The position numbers and the translations under genes are program-made. The notes beneath the pieces are model-generated. The model was not told where the DNA came from. It did no database searches and worked only from the letters and a program-made list of their open reading frames with translations. From Ferruginibacter lapsinanis (GTDB lineage: Bacteria; Bacteroidota; Bacteroidia; Chitinophagales; Chitinophagaceae): a stretch of DNA of 64,000 nt. Below, in pieces: positions 52,912-61,598 of this stretch (position 1 is its first letter; the number at the start of each line of letters is the position of its first letter). The stretch spans positions 2,406,501-2,470,500 of the forward strand of contig NZ_CP086063.1 in NCBI RefSeq assembly GCF_020783315.1, read 5' to 3'.

Positions 52912-52952
52912 AGTCTCTTTATACTCATAATGAAGTATTTAGAGACTTTTTT
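52912..52952 (+). terminator. element-borne terminator behind tRNA-Arg
   Basis: AGTCTCT and AGAGACT pair (with further pairing of TATACT/AGTATT inside) and are followed by T6. It lies just inside the element and would replace the tRNA's original terminator, which now sits beyond attR at 62201-62250. Confidence 0.75.
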
Positions 52953-53050
52953 ATTTCTCTTATGCTATTATTAGGTACGCAAAACACTAATCTGCTTGTA
53001 AATTGCTTGTAATTTTTTACTAGTAACCTACATACTCCAAAACACAGAGT

Positions 53051-54289
53051 ATGGAACTTACCTTTAAAATTGTTCTAGACAAAAGACACAAGAAAACAAA
53101 TGAAACTTACCCCTTAAAACTTAGGGTATTTCAAAACAGAGCCTACAAAGAACGGAGTTTAAACATTGCTATTTCTGAAAATGATTGGGATTCCAATTTG
53201 CAAATGGTACTATCAACTAATGATAGCTACACAGCCTTAAATTCAAAATTGACATCTACTAAAGCAAAAGTTCAGAAACTTATCTTTTTAAGTGAAGATG
53301 CAGAAACCCTAACTACACCCGATGAAATCATTAAACGATTAAAGAACAAGGGGCAAAAGCAGGGAGGCAATATAAAGCCTTCAATTATACAGTATGGCAA
53401 AGATCATATTGAAAAATTAAAGGTTTCAGGTAGGATAGGAAGTGCAATAACTTATTCTTGTGGTATTAATAAACTAAAAGATTACGCTAAGACAGATAAG
53501 CTAACTTTTGAGTCAGTAGATTACAGATTTATTGAAAATTTCAATACTGCTCTATTAAAAGAAGGTATAAAAATCAACAGCATTGGTAACTATTTTAGGA
53601 GCATTCGAGCCTTATTCAACAAAGCTATTAAAGAAGGTGTTGTAGAAGCAAAATACTACCCATTTACGAGCTTTAAAATCAAAACAGAGAAGACTATCAG
53701 TAGAGCATTAACAAGTACTGAAATTAGCCAAATATTTGCTCTTGATTTACCTGTTAGGAGTACTATTTGGCATCATAGAAATCTATTTGCTTTGTCCTAC
53801 TGTTTAATAGGAATTAACTTTTCTGATTTGTTAACTCTTACAAAGGAAAATTTTATTGATGGCAGAATAACCTTTAGAAGAAGTAAAACACATAAGATTT
53901 ATAGTATTAAAATTCAACCAAAATCAAAGGATATTTTTGATTACTATTTTACTGAGTTTCCAGAAAGTAGTAAGGAGTTTTTACTTCCATTTGTCAAGAA
54001 TTTCAACAATCCAATTACACTGAAAAAGGATATTTCACAAGCAATTAAAAATACCAATGATTATTTAAGAAAACTAGCCACTGAATGCAAAATAAGAAAG
54101 AATATAAGTACTTATTATGCAAGGTATAGTTGGGCTAATATAGCAAGAGAGCTAGGTTATCCTAAAGATATGATTGCAGAAGCTTTAGGGCATGAGTATG
54201 GGAATAAGATTACTGGCATTTATCTAGATAATTATAGTAATGAAATAATAGACAAGATGAATGATAGGGTTATAAGTTCTGTATTTTGA
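53051..54289 (+). CDS. tyrosine recombinase / integrase of the element
   Basis: A 412-aa site-specific recombinase of the Bacteroidota phage-integrase type. It has an N-terminal arm-binding region (MELTFKIVLDKRHKKTNETYPLKLRVFQN), a SAM-like core-binding domain about 110-215 and a C-terminal catalytic domain. Catalytic-region residues visible are STYYARYSWANIA (second Arg), ALGHEYGN (His) and the nucleophile Tyr in GIYLDNY. The first Arg position reads YCLIGINFSDLLTL, without an obvious Arg, as in some divergent Bacteroidota integrases. It lies 150 bases from tRNA-Arg, pointing into the element, and very probably catalyses integration at that tRNA. Confidence 0.93.
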   Translation: MELTFKIVLDKRHKKTNETYPLKLRVFQNRAYKERSLNIAISENDWDSNLQMVLSTNDSYTALNSKLTSTKAKVQKLIFLSEDAETLTTPDEIIKRLKNKGQKQGGNIKPSIIQYGKDHIEKLKVSGRIGSAITYSCGINKLKDYAKTDKLTFESVDYRFIENFNTALLKEGIKINSIGNYFRSIRALFNKAIKEGVVEAKYYPFTSFKIKTEKTISRALTSTEISQIFALDLPVRSTIWHHRNLFALSYCLIGINFSDLLTLTKENFIDGRITFRRSKTHKIYSIKIQPKSKDIFDYYFTEFPESSKEFLLPFVKNFNNPITLKKDISQAIKNTNDYLRKLATECKIRKNISTYYARYSWANIARELGYPKDMIAEALGHEYGNKITGIYLDNYSNEIIDKMNDRVISSVF

Positions 54290-54298
54290 TTAAAAAAG

Positions 54299-54330
54299 AG
54301 TAGGGGTTATAATGCCCCTACTTTGTTTTT
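54299..54330. terminator. bidirectional terminator between integrase and polymerase-like gene
   Basis: AGTAGGGG and CCCCTACT form an 8-bp stem with an 8-nt loop. TTGTTTTT follows on the plus strand and CTTTTTTAATC on the minus strand. The TAA of the minus-strand gene lies in the loop. Confidence 0.82.
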
Positions 54331-55770
54331 ATCTTGTTCCTTTTGCCAATATTCAATTGAAAATTGAGGAGCAGCACCAATAGATTTTCTTAACTCATCT
54401 TCCATAACTGACTTGACATAGTTTTCATTACCTAAAGTGGTTACTATGCTATCATGAATAGTAAATAATGGCAAATCAGGGTTTTCTTTGCTTATTCTTT
54501 TACAAACTCTTTCAAGAATTAAATAACTTTCTATTCTTTGAAGTACAACAGCTAGGTTTCTATAATTATCTTTTTTGATAAATTCAAAAAGCTTAGCAAT
54601 TACAGGGAATTTCCTTTTGAATATTTGTGTTGCGGAATCCCTTTTTCTATTATAGCTTTTATTATCATCATCAAAAAGAAGTTGCAATACAATCTTTTTT
54701 ACTTTATCTCTTTTTTCATTCTCTGTCTTACAAGAAGTTAAAACTCCCTCTTTTTCAAAAATTGGTATTAAGTATTCGTAAAAAGTACCATTTACCACAT
54801 TTTTGATAAATTCTTCTTTTTGAATGTCCTTCTGGGTAAGGGTTTTAGAGGAATCTAGGAACTTAATGATATTATTTATTTCTTTCTTGTTTTTCCTTAT
54901 TTCTATATACATTTCCTCACTAATCCTTTTCAAGGTTGGTTTTTGGGCTGTATCCACAGATTGCCAAAACTCTTTTTTGAGCAAGGCTGTACACATATAT
55001 GGCTGACTATTTTTGATATCAATAGATACCAACTCTTGATCATCATAAGTTATAAATTTTCTAAGCCATTTAGGAATGTTGGTTAAATTAGTATGTAATC
55101 TTTTACCTGTTTCATCAATATGACAATAGTAATCTTTACAATTGATCCTATTTACAAGAATTTTGAAGTTTTTACAGCTTTCATTTAACTGATTAATTTC
55201 TTCAAGCTTTTTTGAACTACTAAATGAACAGCTATTTATCAATGCCATTTCATTTAGCTCATATTCATTAATAGCTTTATAAGCCTCTACTTCATCAATT
55301 TGAAGTTTTTGAGAATCTATCCATTTTACTAAATGTGGTAACTCTTTTTTGACTAAATTTATTTTGAAAGTATGCTTGGCTTTAATTTTCGTACATAAAG
55401 TAAAATCGGTTAGTGTGGCTTTCTTAAAATCTTGACCTCTATATTGGTCGGCGAGTCTATAACCCATACTGACTTTTTCAGGAATAAATTTCCCGTCACA
55501 TTCTATGATACCAACTTTTTTCAGGTATTCAATATGGTTGTGATACTGGGGAATGAATTTTTCCAGAATTTTAGAATGTAATGGGACATAGCCATTGCTT
55601 TTACCTAATTTCTTTAGATGCTCATCATCGAGAGATGCTCTTCTTGTCATTATACAATGAATAATGTATAGTAAAGAGTCTTTCTTAAGTCCTTTTCTTT
55701 TTTCAAAAGGATTTGCTTTAATAATTGTTTCAATATCCAAGTTTACTGGACAGCATGCTTTAATAGCCAT
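54307..55770 (-). CDS. family A DNA polymerase-like protein of the integrative element
   Basis: A 487-aa protein in which the ordered motifs of DNA polymerase I can be read. TGKRLHT...NIP at 221-233 parallels TGRLSS..NLQNIP. Motif A is LVSIDIKNSQPYM with Asp251. A motif B-like helix RDKVKKIVLQLLF starts at Arg354 with Lys358. LQRIESYLI at 410-418 lies where QGTAAD occurs, and motif C is LFTIHDSIVT with His439-Asp440. There is no 3'-5' exonuclease domain; the first 200 residues are unrecognised and helical. It could replicate or repair the element around integration. The polymerase reading is motif-based inference and activity is not assured. Confidence 0.6.
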   Translation of the reverse strand: MAIKACCPVNLDIETIIKANPFEKRKGLKKDSLLYIIHCIMTRRASLDDEHLKKLGKSNGYVPLHSKILEKFIPQYHNHIEYLKKVGIIECDGKFIPEKVSMGYRLADQYRGQDFKKATLTDFTLCTKIKAKHTFKINLVKKELPHLVKWIDSQKLQIDEVEAYKAINEYELNEMALINSCSFSSSKKLEEINQLNESCKNFKILVNRINCKDYYCHIDETGKRLHTNLTNIPKWLRKFITYDDQELVSIDIKNSQPYMCTALLKKEFWQSVDTAQKPTLKRISEEMYIEIRKNKKEINNIIKFLDSSKTLTQKDIQKEEFIKNVVNGTFYEYLIPIFEKEGVLTSCKTENEKRDKVKKIVLQLLFDDDNKSYNRKRDSATQIFKRKFPVIAKLFEFIKKDNYRNLAVVLQRIESYLILERVCKRISKENPDLPLFTIHDSIVTTLGNENYVKSVMEDELRKSIGAAPQFSIEYWQKEQDKNKVGAL

Positions 55771-56261
55771 AATAATTTAGCTTTAAATTTTAAAAAATAT
55801 GTTTCTTTACTCCCTTTGGAGTTGATGTAATCCAGAAACACATTCATTAAAATTCAGAACTCAAATATTACAGTTACCAAAATAGCATACTCTCTTAATT
55901 AGAGGAGTAAACGATAAAATTGGTGGGAAGTTTTAAAACTGTATCTGAATGTCATAATGCCTCTCCTTCACTTTACCTCATTGACCTAGTGCAAAGTTAC
56001 GAAATATTGTATGTTGTATCCAAGAAAAATAAGGGCATTTGAAAAAATATTTTAACGTAATTAGTTAGTTTTTTAATAGACAATAATCAATTTAGTTATG
56101 ATATTTTGTAAATGGGTCGTTTCTTAAAGCTATCCATAAAGTTTATTTGGATTTCCTTTTTTAAATATTGTGTTACAATTACTTGAATTTTTGCTTATAT
56201 TAGCCACTAGCAAAATATTCAGGGTAATTAATTATTAACTGAATAAAATTATATAGACAAG
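55771..56261. other. 491-base non-coding region between polymerase-like gene and R-M operon
   Basis: No plausible frame. It must hold two divergent promoters. Visible structure: ACTCC/GGAGT hairpin nested inside GTTTCT/AGAAAC (55801-55839), and an inverted pair TTTACTCC (55806-55813) and GGAGTAAA (55904-55911). These could be binding sites for a regulator or an initiation region for the polymerase. The remaining ~300 bases are plain A+T-rich sequence. Confidence 0.4.
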
Positions 56262-57452
56262 ATGAAAAATTATAAATTAATAGACCTTTTTAGTGGGGTG
56301 GGAGGTATTTCAACGGGTTTCCATTGGGCAGGATTTACTACTGTTTTTGCAAATGAATATGATAAAGAAATAGGAGAAGCTTATAAGGCAAATTTCCCAG
56401 ATACAAAAACGATTATTGAAGATATCCGTAAGATTGATTTTGCCGAAGTAATGAAAGATCTTAAAATTAAAAGGGGGGATGTTGATGTAATCGCTGGTGG
56501 TCCCCCTTGCCAGGGGTTTTCAATGGCTAACCGTAAAAGAATAGAGCAAGATGAAAGAAATTTATTGTTTCTTGAATTTGTAAGAGCAGTAAAGGCATTT
56601 CAACCCAAATGTTTTTTAATTGAGAATGTTGTTGGAATGACTGCTGAAAAAGTTGCTATTAAAAGCTCTGAAAAGAATGTAGTTGACTCAATGACAGATT
56701 TTTTTCATGAAATAGGGTATCAAATTTCTTTTAAAAGTTTTAAGGCTGAAGAACATGGAGTCCCGCAGATAAGAAGAAGGGTAATTGTAATAGGAACTCG
56801 CTTAGAAAATAAATTTGATGATTTAAGATATCTAAGAATCGGTAACCTGAAAAAGGAATATTTATCAAAGGAAGAAATGTCAAAGAAAAAGGATATTCAA
56901 CATACATTGTTTTTTGATGAAATTGATAAAGGGATTAAATATCCAACAACAGTGTGGGAATCTATAAGTGATTTGCCACAAATAGAGGCAGGTCAAGGAG
57001 AAGAAAAAATGGGGTATCTATCTAAGCCTAAAAATGAGTACCAAAAATTTCTTCGTAAGGGTTCAAAATTTGTCTATAATCATCTGAGTACTCCTCATAG
57101 TAAAGATGTTATTGAAAGAATTAAGTTAATTAAACAAGGGGAGAACTTTAATCATTTACCAACTGATTTGCAAACAAAATCAGTACATTCTGGTGCATTT
57201 GGTAGATTGGTAGCTGATTCATTATCACCTACAATTACTACTAGATTTGATACACCATCTACTGGTAGAGTTATACACCCTTTTTTAAATAGAACTTTAA
57301 CTGTAAGGGAAGCTGCAAGAATTCAATCTTTTCCTGATGATTTTAAATTTATTGGATCTCGAACATCACAGGGAAAACAAGTAGGGAATGCAGTTCCTCC
57401 ATTAGTTGCAAAAAAAATAGCTGAAATGTTCATTAAAGACTTTTTAACATGA
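56262..57452 (+). CDS. DNA (cytosine-5-)-methyltransferase
   Basis: A 396-aa C5-methyltransferase that would protect host DNA at the recognition site. Ordered motifs are all present: I (LIDLFSGVGGISTGFHWAGF, 6-25), IV with the catalytic PCQ (GGPPCQGFSMANRKR, near 80), VI (CFLIENVVGM), VIII (PQIRRRVIVIGTR), a target-recognition region about 200-320, IX (RTLTVREAARIQSFPDDF) and X (GKQVGNAVPP). Its stop overlaps the next ATG by four bases (ATGA). Sequence specificity cannot be read. It is the first gene of the cargo operon. Confidence 0.95.
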   Translation: MKNYKLIDLFSGVGGISTGFHWAGFTTVFANEYDKEIGEAYKANFPDTKTIIEDIRKIDFAEVMKDLKIKRGDVDVIAGGPPCQGFSMANRKRIEQDERNLLFLEFVRAVKAFQPKCFLIENVVGMTAEKVAIKSSEKNVVDSMTDFFHEIGYQISFKSFKAEEHGVPQIRRRVIVIGTRLENKFDDLRYLRIGNLKKEYLSKEEMSKKKDIQHTLFFDEIDKGIKYPTTVWESISDLPQIEAGQGEEKMGYLSKPKNEYQKFLRKGSKFVYNHLSTPHSKDVIERIKLIKQGENFNHLPTDLQTKSVHSGAFGRLVADSLSPTITTRFDTPSTGRVIHPFLNRTLTVREAARIQSFPDDFKFIGSRTSQGKQVGNAVPPLVAKKIAEMFIKDFLT

Positions 57453-57994
57453 TACTTCAAATTAATCAAGAGGAGAAAGATAGGTGTTACCAATTTGCAG
57501 AGTCGATAATAGGAGGAGGGAATCAGTTTAACAGATTCAATCAAAATAGAACTGTGCAAGTACATAGAACTTACATAGGAAAATTAGCTGAATATGTTTT
57601 TCTACATTTCCTCCATTCTAATGGAATAGATTATGAAGAGGGAGATATGTTTGAAATTTTTGAAGGTGCTGAAAATGCCGATACTTATGATTTTGTTTTA
57701 CCTAATGGAGAAACTATAGACATTAAAACTGCATCTCTACCATTTCATAGACGAATAATGATTCCTATTTCACAATTTCATTTAAGAAAGGATTATTATA
57801 TCGGAATAAAATTAAATTTTGAGTCACTAAATAGAACAATTTTACCATTTTCAATTACAAATTGTGTTTTGTATGGCTATGTTCAAAGAGAAATTATGGA
57901 GCGACAGCCAACACAAAATTTTGGTGAAGGAGACTGTAAGGCATATGAGTTAAATCGACTGGTTGATATAGGTAACCTAATAAATATGTTTTAA
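57449..57994 (+). CDS. putative small restriction endonuclease subunit, PD-(D/E)XK fold
   Basis: A 181-aa protein. A PD-(D/E)XK nuclease core can be read: Glu48 in GKLAEYVF, Asp81 in TYDFVLPNG and Asp91-Ile-Lys93 in TIDIKTASL, with spacing typical for restriction enzymes (E...D-x9-D-x-K). Strand-rich segments follow (RRIMIPISQFHLRKDYYIGIKLNF). I do not recognise a named family. The ATG lies within the methyltransferase stop and the gene's TAA shares a base with the next ATG, so the three are coupled. It could be a complete type II enzyme or the small subunit of a two-subunit nuclease with the 535-aa protein. Confidence 0.7.
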   Translation: MILQINQEEKDRCYQFAESIIGGGNQFNRFNQNRTVQVHRTYIGKLAEYVFLHFLHSNGIDYEEGDMFEIFEGAENADTYDFVLPNGETIDIKTASLPFHRRIMIPISQFHLRKDYYIGIKLNFESLNRTILPFSITNCVLYGYVQREIMERQPTQNFGEGDCKAYELNRLVDIGNLINMF

Positions 57995-59601
57995 TGACTT
58001 TAGAAGATTATAAAATATGGTATACAATTGATGAGGGGCATTGGTATGTGAGTAAGGTTAAACAATATAAACCCAGTGCAATTCAGAAATTTGCAAAGGG
58101 TTTAGCGATTATTGCAAATGTAATTAATGCGGAGAAGGATTCAGAAATGTACAAAGGGTATTTTTTGTTTAAGCCCAAAGAAGAAAATAAACTCTTTCCT
58201 GAAGAAAAAAAAATATTGATAGACGAATATTCTGTATTATTTATTTGTTTGAATTTTTTATTGGAGAACTTATTAGATCAATCACATTTAGAAGCTACCA
58301 ATTTTGAAAAATTTCAAGAATTTTCTACTATCCAGAGAGAGTTTTTAGAAGGGAAAAATTATGAATATTTCATTAATAAATATACTAAGAAATATCTAAC
58401 AGATGAATTATCGGTTTACTATCGAAATTTTAAAAGCTGGTTAGGGAAATTTGGGTTTTATGGTGAATATGAAAATAAAACCGCGTTTATAACAGAAATG
58501 GGTTATGAATTAATTGAGAATAGAGGGAATTCGGAAAAATGCAGTGCTTTGTTCTCGCATCAAGTGAAAAAATTTCAACTTTGGAATCCTACTATTAAGG
58601 AGAAATATAGAGATTACAAAATTAGACCTTATTATTTACTCTTAGAAGTACTAGGAAAACTTCCTGATCGTTGGTTTTCTAAAATTGAGTATGCATTGTT
58701 TATTACAAAAATTAAGAGCCATAATGAAAGGATAATAGCAGATCAGATAGAATTTATTAAGCAATGGCGAGAACTATCCCCGGAAGAACAACAAAAATTT
58801 ATTGATGAGCTTAATTTTATTGATAAAAAGAAGTTTAGGAGAAGACCTCGGACAAATTTTAATAGGTTATTGGATTCAGCGTCCAAAGAGATAGATTGTT
58901 ATGGGTATGGAGGGTTGATTGAAAAAGGAGAAGGGTTATATCAAGGGAAATATATTTTGGCTGATTATGATAAAGCTATGAATGAGCTGAATCTTTTTTC
59001 TACTGGAGCAAGATTTATAGAATTTGAAAAAAAGTTAGACTGGATAGCTCATTTGGGTTCTAAACAAGGGCTTTCAATAGATGATATTTTAGATTTGTAT
59101 TTGGCAAATGGGGTTTCACTAGAATTTATTAATGATGAGTTTAAAAACAATCAATCCTTAAAAGATTCAATTCAAGACAAGATTTATGAGAAAGAAATAG
59201 AAGAATACTATGTAAACAATATTAAAGAAATACATAAAGACCTAGAAGTACTTACTAAGCCAACCTATGGTCGACAATATAGCACTCATATTGGTCCAAT
59301 TGATATTTTATGTTTTGATGTTATTACAAATGAGTATGTGATTTGTGAGTTAAAAAGAGGGCAAACAAGCGATGAAACTGTAGGGCAATTATTAAGATAC
59401 ATGGGCTGGGTGAAAAAGCATTTAGTTTTTGATGGAAAGAATGTTCGAGGAATTCTTGTTGGAGCTGATTTTAATGAAAAAATTGATTATTCGTTACTTG
59501 GAATGCAAAATAGTGAAGTTGATAAAATAATTGGAAAATTTAATCATCCATTTAATGATAATAATAGACCTCCTCAAATAAAAAAGCGTAATAAGAATTA
59601 A
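57994..59601 (+). CDS. large putative restriction endonuclease with C-terminal NucS-like nuclease domain
   Basis: A 535-aa protein. The last ~110 residues are a PD-(D/E)XK domain of NucS/DUF91 type: GPIDILCFD (Asp437), VICELKRGQ (Glu452-x-Lys454) and the QLLRYMGWVKKHL helix (Gln465, Tyr469). Residues about 145-270 (FKSWLGKFGFYG; FQLWNPT...IRPYYLLLEVLGKLPDRWFSKIEYALFI) resemble the DNA-recognition part of AlwI-like type IIS enzymes. That comparison is by eye and weaker. It is probably the DNA-recognising and cleaving subunit of the system; it overlaps the previous stop by one base. Confidence 0.7.
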   Translation: MTLEDYKIWYTIDEGHWYVSKVKQYKPSAIQKFAKGLAIIANVINAEKDSEMYKGYFLFKPKEENKLFPEEKKILIDEYSVLFICLNFLLENLLDQSHLEATNFEKFQEFSTIQREFLEGKNYEYFINKYTKKYLTDELSVYYRNFKSWLGKFGFYGEYENKTAFITEMGYELIENRGNSEKCSALFSHQVKKFQLWNPTIKEKYRDYKIRPYYLLLEVLGKLPDRWFSKIEYALFITKIKSHNERIIADQIEFIKQWRELSPEEQQKFIDELNFIDKKKFRRRPRTNFNRLLDSASKEIDCYGYGGLIEKGEGLYQGKYILADYDKAMNELNLFSTGARFIEFEKKLDWIAHLGSKQGLSIDDILDLYLANGVSLEFINDEFKNNQSLKDSIQDKIYEKEIEEYYVNNIKEIHKDLEVLTKPTYGRQYSTHIGPIDILCFDVITNEYVICELKRGQTSDETVGQLLRYMGWVKKHLVFDGKNVRGILVGADFNEKIDYSLLGMQNSEVDKIIGKFNHPFNDNNRPPQIKKRNKN

Positions 59602-59630
59602 GAAATATAAAATTTGATCATTGTTTTTAT

Positions 59631-60293
59631 ATGAATAATAAAAATGTCATACCAACAATAAGAGAATACTTGGTTAGAAATGGGTGGGATGAAATTAATA
59701 GCAATTTGTATATTATTGATCAATTAAATTTGTCTATTAAGTTTAGCTCAGAAGGGCAATTTGATTTTTATGTAAACAATGAAATAGATAAATATCCTCC
59801 TTTGGATATTTATATGCATTCTTTGTCTGTTTTTAGTGATATTGAGACTTACAATAAAACTCTCAGGCTAATACAAATAATAAAAGATAGGGGATTTACA
59901 GTCGTTTATGATTCAGGTAGCTTTGAATGGAAAGATGACAACAATAAAATTATTGAAGAGAATATTAACGGTTATATTATTCAATCATTTGAAAAATATT
60001 ATAATTATGCTTCAACTGGAATTAACTTATTTAGAATATTCAAGAAAAATGATATTGACATTGCTTTAATTTCAAAAGGTTATTTGGAAGTTTGTTATTT
60101 TTCTACCGATGGTTTTTTAGGGGGGGATGGCATGTTTAGCGGAGATGATATTCTTGAATCTATTTTGTTTGAATTAGCATTATTGCTAAATCCTCTGTTT
60201 TATCATGATAAAAATAAACATTGCCTTAATTTATCCCCTGCCACAAAAAATGAAATATATAAATTAAACAAAGATTATTTTGATAATTATTAA
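59631..60293 (+). CDS. hypothetical protein of the element, 220 aa
   Basis: Unrecognised soluble protein, acidic and Asn/Ile/Tyr-rich, without signal peptide or membrane helix. Its N-terminal region (IPTIREYLVRNGWDEINSNLYIIDQLNLSIKF) and the middle (SGSFEWKDDNN) have the look of small bacterial immunity or regulatory proteins, but I cannot place it. It starts 29 bases after the 535-aa nuclease gene in the same direction, so it may be the fourth member of the cargo operon. Confidence 0.65.
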   Translation: MNNKNVIPTIREYLVRNGWDEINSNLYIIDQLNLSIKFSSEGQFDFYVNNEIDKYPPLDIYMHSLSVFSDIETYNKTLRLIQIIKDRGFTVVYDSGSFEWKDDNNKIIEENINGYIIQSFEKYYNYASTGINLFRIFKKNDIDIALISKGYLEVCYFSTDGFLGGDGMFSGDDILESILFELALLLNPLFYHDKNKHCLNLSPATKNEIYKLNKDYFDNY

Positions 60294-60309
60294 TAATAAA
60301 TTAAAATTT

Positions 60310-60419
60310 ATGAAAAGCTCATTTTTATTTATTATATGTTTAGCAGTTGTTTTGGTTGGTAAAGCACAAAAAACTGATAGTGTAAATAGGGAGTATCATA
60401 TCAAGTATGAAGTTTTAAC
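60310..60419 (+). pseudogene. 5' fragment of a small exported-protein gene, cut by IS3-family element
   Basis: ATG at 60310 opens MKSSFLFIICLAVVLVGKAQ, a good signal peptide, then KTDSVNREYHIKYEVLT before the IS tip at 60420. The frame then runs into IS sequence and stops at 60468. After the IS, at 62035, short hydrophobic codons (about NRSIILISLLL, then stop) could be its former C-terminus, but the join is uncertain. Confidence 0.55.
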
Positions 60420-60598
60420 TGTATGTCGTCAAATCAAAGTGAACTTTCTCTTAGAGAGTGTTTCGTGATTTAAAGATACTTTTTATTTTTAGTTTTATAG
60501 TGTACAGATGTATGTCGTCAAATCAAAGTGAACTTTCTCTTAGAGAGTGTTTCGTGATTTAAAGATACTTTTTATTTTTAGTTTTATAGTGTACAGAT
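60420..60598 (+). repeat. 89-bp perfect tandem duplication of the IS left tip
   Basis: Bases 60420-60508 are repeated without a mismatch at 60509-60597 (the match runs one base further, to 60598). The duplicated unit begins exactly at the IS terminal TGTA and ends 6 bases before the orfB stop, so both copies carry the left inverted repeat. Confidence 0.9.
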
Positions 60599-60603
60599 TA
60601 AAA

Positions 60604-61578
60604 TTAAGATGCTATTTTTTGTCTTAAATAATTTTGCCTTCTTCTTTGAAGCGTTAGCATTTTTATTCTTTGCCTGTATTTAAAAATCTCTTCTTGCCTT
60701 CCGTAATAAACATCTGCCGGTGTGACATTCCCAAGAGACTCATGATAGCGTTCATGATTATAGTAGTGTACAAAAGCCGTTAATGATGCTTCCAGTTCTT
60801 CAGGGCAGTAGTAATTATCCAACTTAACAACGTTTTTCATTGACCGATGATAACGTTCAATTTTCCCTTGTGTTTGCGGATGATTGGGCCTGCCATGTAA
60901 AAGTTTCATTTTCTTGTTTTGTAAAAAGATTTTGAGTTCTGATGCGATATAGCAAGCTCCATTGTCCGATAATAACTTTGGCCTGAACTCATTTGGCAAC
61001 TCTGAAGCCTCCAGGGCTCTATTAACTGTTCGTTGTACATCCTCTGTTTTCATTGTCTTACAGAGTTCCCAATGAACAATAAAACGGCTGTAATCATCCA
61101 GTACTGTACTCAGATAATACCATCCCCATCCCAATATCTTGAAGTAAGTAAAATCTGTTTGCCACATTTCATGAACAAAGCAGGTCTTTTGACTAAATTC
61201 ATTTCCTGCTGCTAACAAAATATGTGAAGGGCTGGTGATTAACCCTTTGGCCTTCAAAATCCGGTACACGCTGGATTCTGATATGAATATTCCTTTTACA
61301 TCACTGAGTTTACAGGATAATTCTCTGGGTGATAACTCGGCATATTCCAGCGCAATCTCCACTACAAGATTCTTTTCAGACTGTGGTATCGTATTCCAGC
61401 GTTGCCGGGTAGCACGTTTTGATTCAAGGCCATTAGCACCCTTATCCAAATAAGCTTTGTACCAATTGTAAAACGTACTCTTGTTGATCCCCAACTGTAC
61501 CAAAGTTCTGTTTACTCCCAGTTCTGAACGTTCAACCAATTGAATGATTTCCTCCTTTTCTGCTACTGATAATCTCAT
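60604..61578 (-). CDS. IS3-family transposase OrfB (DDE integrase core)
   Basis: A 324-aa protein with an N-terminal helix-turn-helix (LVQLGINKSTFYNWYKAYLDKG) and the rve catalytic core: first Asp in WQTDFTYFK, second in LLSDNGACY and Glu in QTQGKIERYH, the last two separated by 35 residues (D-35-E). It is probably made mostly as an OrfAB fusion by -1 frameshifting upstream of its own ATG. It looks intact, so the IS could be active. Confidence 0.93.
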   Translation of the reverse strand: MRLSVAEKEEIIQLVERSELGVNRTLVQLGINKSTFYNWYKAYLDKGANGLESKRATRQRWNTIPQSEKNLVVEIALEYAELSPRELSCKLSDVKGIFISESSVYRILKAKGLITSPSHILLAAGNEFSQKTCFVHEMWQTDFTYFKILGWGWYYLSTVLDDYSRFIVHWELCKTMKTEDVQRTVNRALEASELPNEFRPKLLSDNGACYIASELKIFLQNKKMKLLHGRPNHPQTQGKIERYHRSMKNVVKLDNYYCPEELEASLTAFVHYYNHERYHESLGNVTPADVYYGRQEEIFKYRQRIKMLTLQRRRQNYLRQKIAS

Positions 61579-61598
61579 ACGACGTTGATATTTTTCGC

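Noticed and set aside
55901..55912. Controller-protein (C-box) operator for the restriction operon
   Set aside because: No C-protein gene is present and the dyad does not match the usual C-box form; kept only as an unexplained inverted pair.
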